From: JAULUH01 sp032111745
GTDB taxonomy: Bacteria > Chloroflexota > Anaerolineae > JAAEKA01
Length of the DNA: 6,659 bases
NCBI GenBank assembly: GCA_032111745.1
Contig: JAULUH010000141.1
Coordinates: forward strand, 1 to 6,659
Reading direction: 5' to 3'
The notes under the pieces are model-generated. The model saw only the letters and a list, made by a program, of their open reading frames with translations. It had not been told where the DNA came from and did no database searches. Below are positions 5,786 through 6,659 of this stretch, piece by piece. A program made the translations under genes and the position numbers. Each line of letters starts with the position of its first letter. The first letter of the stretch is position 1.

Positions 5786-5811
5786 TACCCTCCCCCCCTG
5801 GGGGGGGGATA
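5786..5811 (+). promoter_or_regulatory. probable CsoR operator, C-tract/G-tract dyad
   Basis: TACCC is followed by T, seven C, T, nine G and then ATA, forming a near-perfect dyad centred at 5799 with TACC and GGATA flanks. It begins six bases after the -10 box, so it covers the transcription start. Known CsoR operators are GC-rich dyads with a C-run and G-run flanked by AT-rich ends (established for the family), and the downstream gene is a CsoR. Binding here would block RNA polymerase until Cu(I) releases the repressor. That it is the operator is an inference from position and pattern. Confidence 0.7.
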
Positions 5812-5830
5812 AATAGCGAGACCATACACA

Positions 5831-6109
5831 ATGGACACCGATCACCAACGCCAGGTCGTCAATCGGCTCAAAAGCATCGAGGGGCACGTACGCGGGATTC
5901 AGCGGATGGTGGATGAAGATGTCTACTGCATCGACATCATCCGCCAGGTCCATGCCGTGCAGCGCGCCCTCGAGAACGTGAATGCCCTCATTCTTGGCCA
6001 CCATCTGAATACCTGCGTCACCACCGCCATCCAGGGCGAGGACCTGTCAGAGCGCGAGCGCATGATCGGCGAGATCGTCAGCGTGTTCCAGGAGACGGGC
6101 AAGCTCTGA
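5831..6109 (+). CDS. csoR: CsoR-family Cu(I)-sensing repressor
   Basis: A 92-residue all-helical repressor of the CsoR/RcnR family (DUF156), which binds DNA as a tetramer and lets go on binding Cu(I). Family hallmarks are RLKSIEGHVRGIQRMV (12-27) and YCIDIIRQVHAVQRAL (32-47). The metal ligands C33, H58 and C62 keep the 25- and 4-residue spacing of the Cys-His-Cys triad of Mycobacterium tuberculosis CsoR (C36, H61, C65). This separates it from RcnR, FrmR and CstR types, which have other residues at these positions. Tyr32 next to C33 is also conserved. The length is normal. The ATG at 5831 has only a weak upstream GCGAG. It is first in the operon, behind its own probable operator, so autoregulation is likely. 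The call is firm; copper rather than another thiophilic metal is inferred. Confidence 0.95.
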   Translation: MDTDHQRQVVNRLKSIEGHVRGIQRMVDEDVYCIDIIRQVHAVQRALENVNALILGHHLNTCVTTAIQGEDLSERERMIGEIVSVFQETGKL

Positions 6110-6167
6110 GCGGCCGGCCCGGCTCTCCCTACCGTCAGGCCGCCAGGCCCATTCTGTGGAGTTAAGT

Positions 6168-6172
6168 GGAGG
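6168..6172 (+). promoter_or_regulatory. ribosome binding site that decides the copZ start
   Basis: GGAGG stands seven bases before a TTG at 6180. An earlier in-frame GTG at 6156 has no such signal and would add residues (MELSGGNA) not expected in the small metallochaperone fold, so the TTG is taken as the start. Confidence 0.7.
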
Positions 6173-6179
6173 TAATGCT

Positions 6180-6386
6180 TTGGCACTCAAGACCTACACC
6201 GTACCCAACATCAGCTGCGGCCACTGCGTCATGACCATCGAGCGCGAGCTTAAGTTCGTGGACGGTGTGCAGTCGGTCAAGGCCAACGAGGCCACCAGGG
6301 CCGTCCTGGTCGAGGTGGACAGCGACGCCGTCCTCCCCGCGGTCGAGGCCATGCTGGCCGAGATCGGCTACCCGGCGTCCAATTGA
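6180..6386 (+). CDS. copZ: CopZ-like copper chaperone, HMA domain
   Basis: A 68-residue heavy-metal-associated domain protein (MALKTYTVPNISCGHCVMTI at the start) with the ferredoxin-like beta-alpha-beta-beta-alpha-beta fold expected of CopZ/Atx1 chaperones. It binds Cu(I) through C13 and C16 in the SCGHC loop and hands it to a copper ATPase or other partner. The usual Met two residues before the first Cys is Ser here (NISCGHC rather than GMTCGHC), a variant I recall in other family members. The C-terminal GYP turn is normal. Start is TTG, chosen by the GGAGG seven bases upstream. It follows csoR after 70 bases and precedes the DUF411 lipoprotein by 24, on the same strand, so the three form a copper-response operon. 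No P-type ATPase is within the window; it may lie further right. Confidence 0.9.
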   Translation: MALKTYTVPNISCGHCVMTIERELKFVDGVQSVKANEATRAVLVEVDSDAVLPAVEAMLAEIGYPASN

Positions 6387-6410
6387 CCATTCGTGAGGTG
6401 ACCTATCGCT

Positions 6411-6659
6411 ATGAAAAATGGGTTCTTGACCGCGATCGTGCTCGCCCTGCTGGTGTCGGCGTGCGTGGCCCCGGTGGCGCCAGCGCCGCCGCCGGCTCAG
6501 CCTGAGGCGCCAGCCGCCGAGGCCGTGCAGCCGGGCGAGGCCGTTGAGGTGACCGTCTTCCGGTCACCCACCTGAGGCTGCTGTGGCGACTGGATGTCGT
6601 ACATGCAGAAGCAAGGCTTCACCGTGGTGGCAGAGGACGTGGACAACACGGAATTCGCC
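6411..6659 (+). CDS. putative selenocysteine DUF411 lipoprotein, C-terminus beyond the window
   Basis: The frame opens at ATG 6411, 10 bases after a GAGGTG Shine-Dalgarno, and runs through an in-frame TGA (codon 55) to the right edge. Residues 1-18 form a lipoprotein signal peptide (MKNGFLTAIVLALLVSAC) with lipobox VSAC, so C18 would be lipidated. Residues 19-44 are a Pro/Ala-rich linker. From about residue 46 the sequence reads VTVFRSPT-TGA-GCCGDWMSYMQ, then GFTVVAEDVDNTEF. This matches the DUF411 family (VTVYKSPTCGCCGKW ... GF-V-VEDVD), periplasmic or surface metal-binding proteins often next to copper and mercury resistance genes. The TGA replaces exactly the first Cys of the CGCC site, and 24 of 28 codons after it end in G or C, as in real genes here. 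I read it as selenocysteine (U55), with C57 and C58 kept. A pseudogene or sequencing error remains possible. Confidence 0.75.
6573..6608 (+). promoter_or_regulatory. in-frame UGA codon and candidate bacterial SECIS hairpin
   Basis: The UGA (6573-6575) is followed after two bases by a stem-loop. CUGC (6578-6581) pairs with GCAG (6605-6608), UGU (6582-6584) with ACA (6601-6603), and GCGAC (6586-6590) with GUCGU (6596-6600). There is one bulged base on each side and an apical loop UGGAU (6591-6595). Twelve pairs, a small loop with a G at position two and a loop about 15 bases from the UGA fit, at the short end, the bacterial SECIS pattern bound by SelB. The hairpin is visible on paper; that it works is inferred. 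Confidence 0.6.

Noticed and set aside
6411..6575. A 54-residue lipoprotein ending at the TGA, or a pseudogene by nonsense mutation
   Set aside because: The stop falls exactly on the family's first conserved Cys, the frame beyond it is good DUF411 with high GC3, and a SECIS-like stem follows. It remains the main alternative, but is less likely than Sec.
6411..6659. Altered genetic code with TGA read as Trp or Gly
   Set aside because: TGA ends csoR, copZ, the reductase and the second phosphatase at family-typical lengths, and the expected residue at the site is Cys.

Overview
GC-rich bacterial DNA with tightly packed genes. Operon-like spacing, a MenA-like UbiA prenyltransferase, tandem histidine phosphatases and short 'cgaacacgga'-type intergenic tandem repeats suggest a Chloroflexota-like environmental bacterium. 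That placement is an inference from general impression, not from a marker gene. TGA is an ordinary stop in several genes here (csoR, copZ, the aldo/keto reductase, the second phosphatase), so the standard code applies.

Left part (1-4300), all on the minus strand. A sigma70-like promoter at 4268-4296 precedes a probable operon: aldo/keto reductase (3163-4182), an unrecognised 76-residue protein (2910-3140), two tandem histidine phosphatases (2127-2846 and 1442-2125), a small three-helix membrane protein (1130-1438) and a LysE/RhtB-type exporter (491-1123). Gaps within the last four genes are only 1, 3 and 6 bases. After a 137-base gap holding a strong dyad comes a DUF4405-type membrane cytochrome gene that runs off the left edge (1-353).

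Middle (4300-5830). A UbiA-family prenyltransferase (4496-5416, minus) is followed by two adjacent hairpins. The 414-base divergent region between it and csoR holds a nested dyad, a 10-bp tandem repeat, a 9-bp purine-rich repeat and a consensus extended -10 promoter.

Right part (5831-6659), plus strand: a copper-responsive operon of csoR, copZ and a lipoprotein with a DUF411 metal-binding domain. The promoter is followed at once by a C-tract/G-tract dyad that looks like a CsoR operator, implying autoregulated copper-induced expression.

The main discovery is in the last gene. The DUF411 reading frame is interrupted by an in-frame TGA exactly where the first Cys of the conserved SPTCGCCG metal site should be. 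The frame then continues with DUF411-like sequence and high GC3 to the window edge. A bulged stem-loop with a UGGAU apical loop begins two bases after the TGA and fits the bacterial SECIS layout. The simplest reading is a selenocysteine-containing DUF411 lipoprotein (SPTUGCCG) under copper control, which automatic annotation would miss or call a 54-residue peptide.
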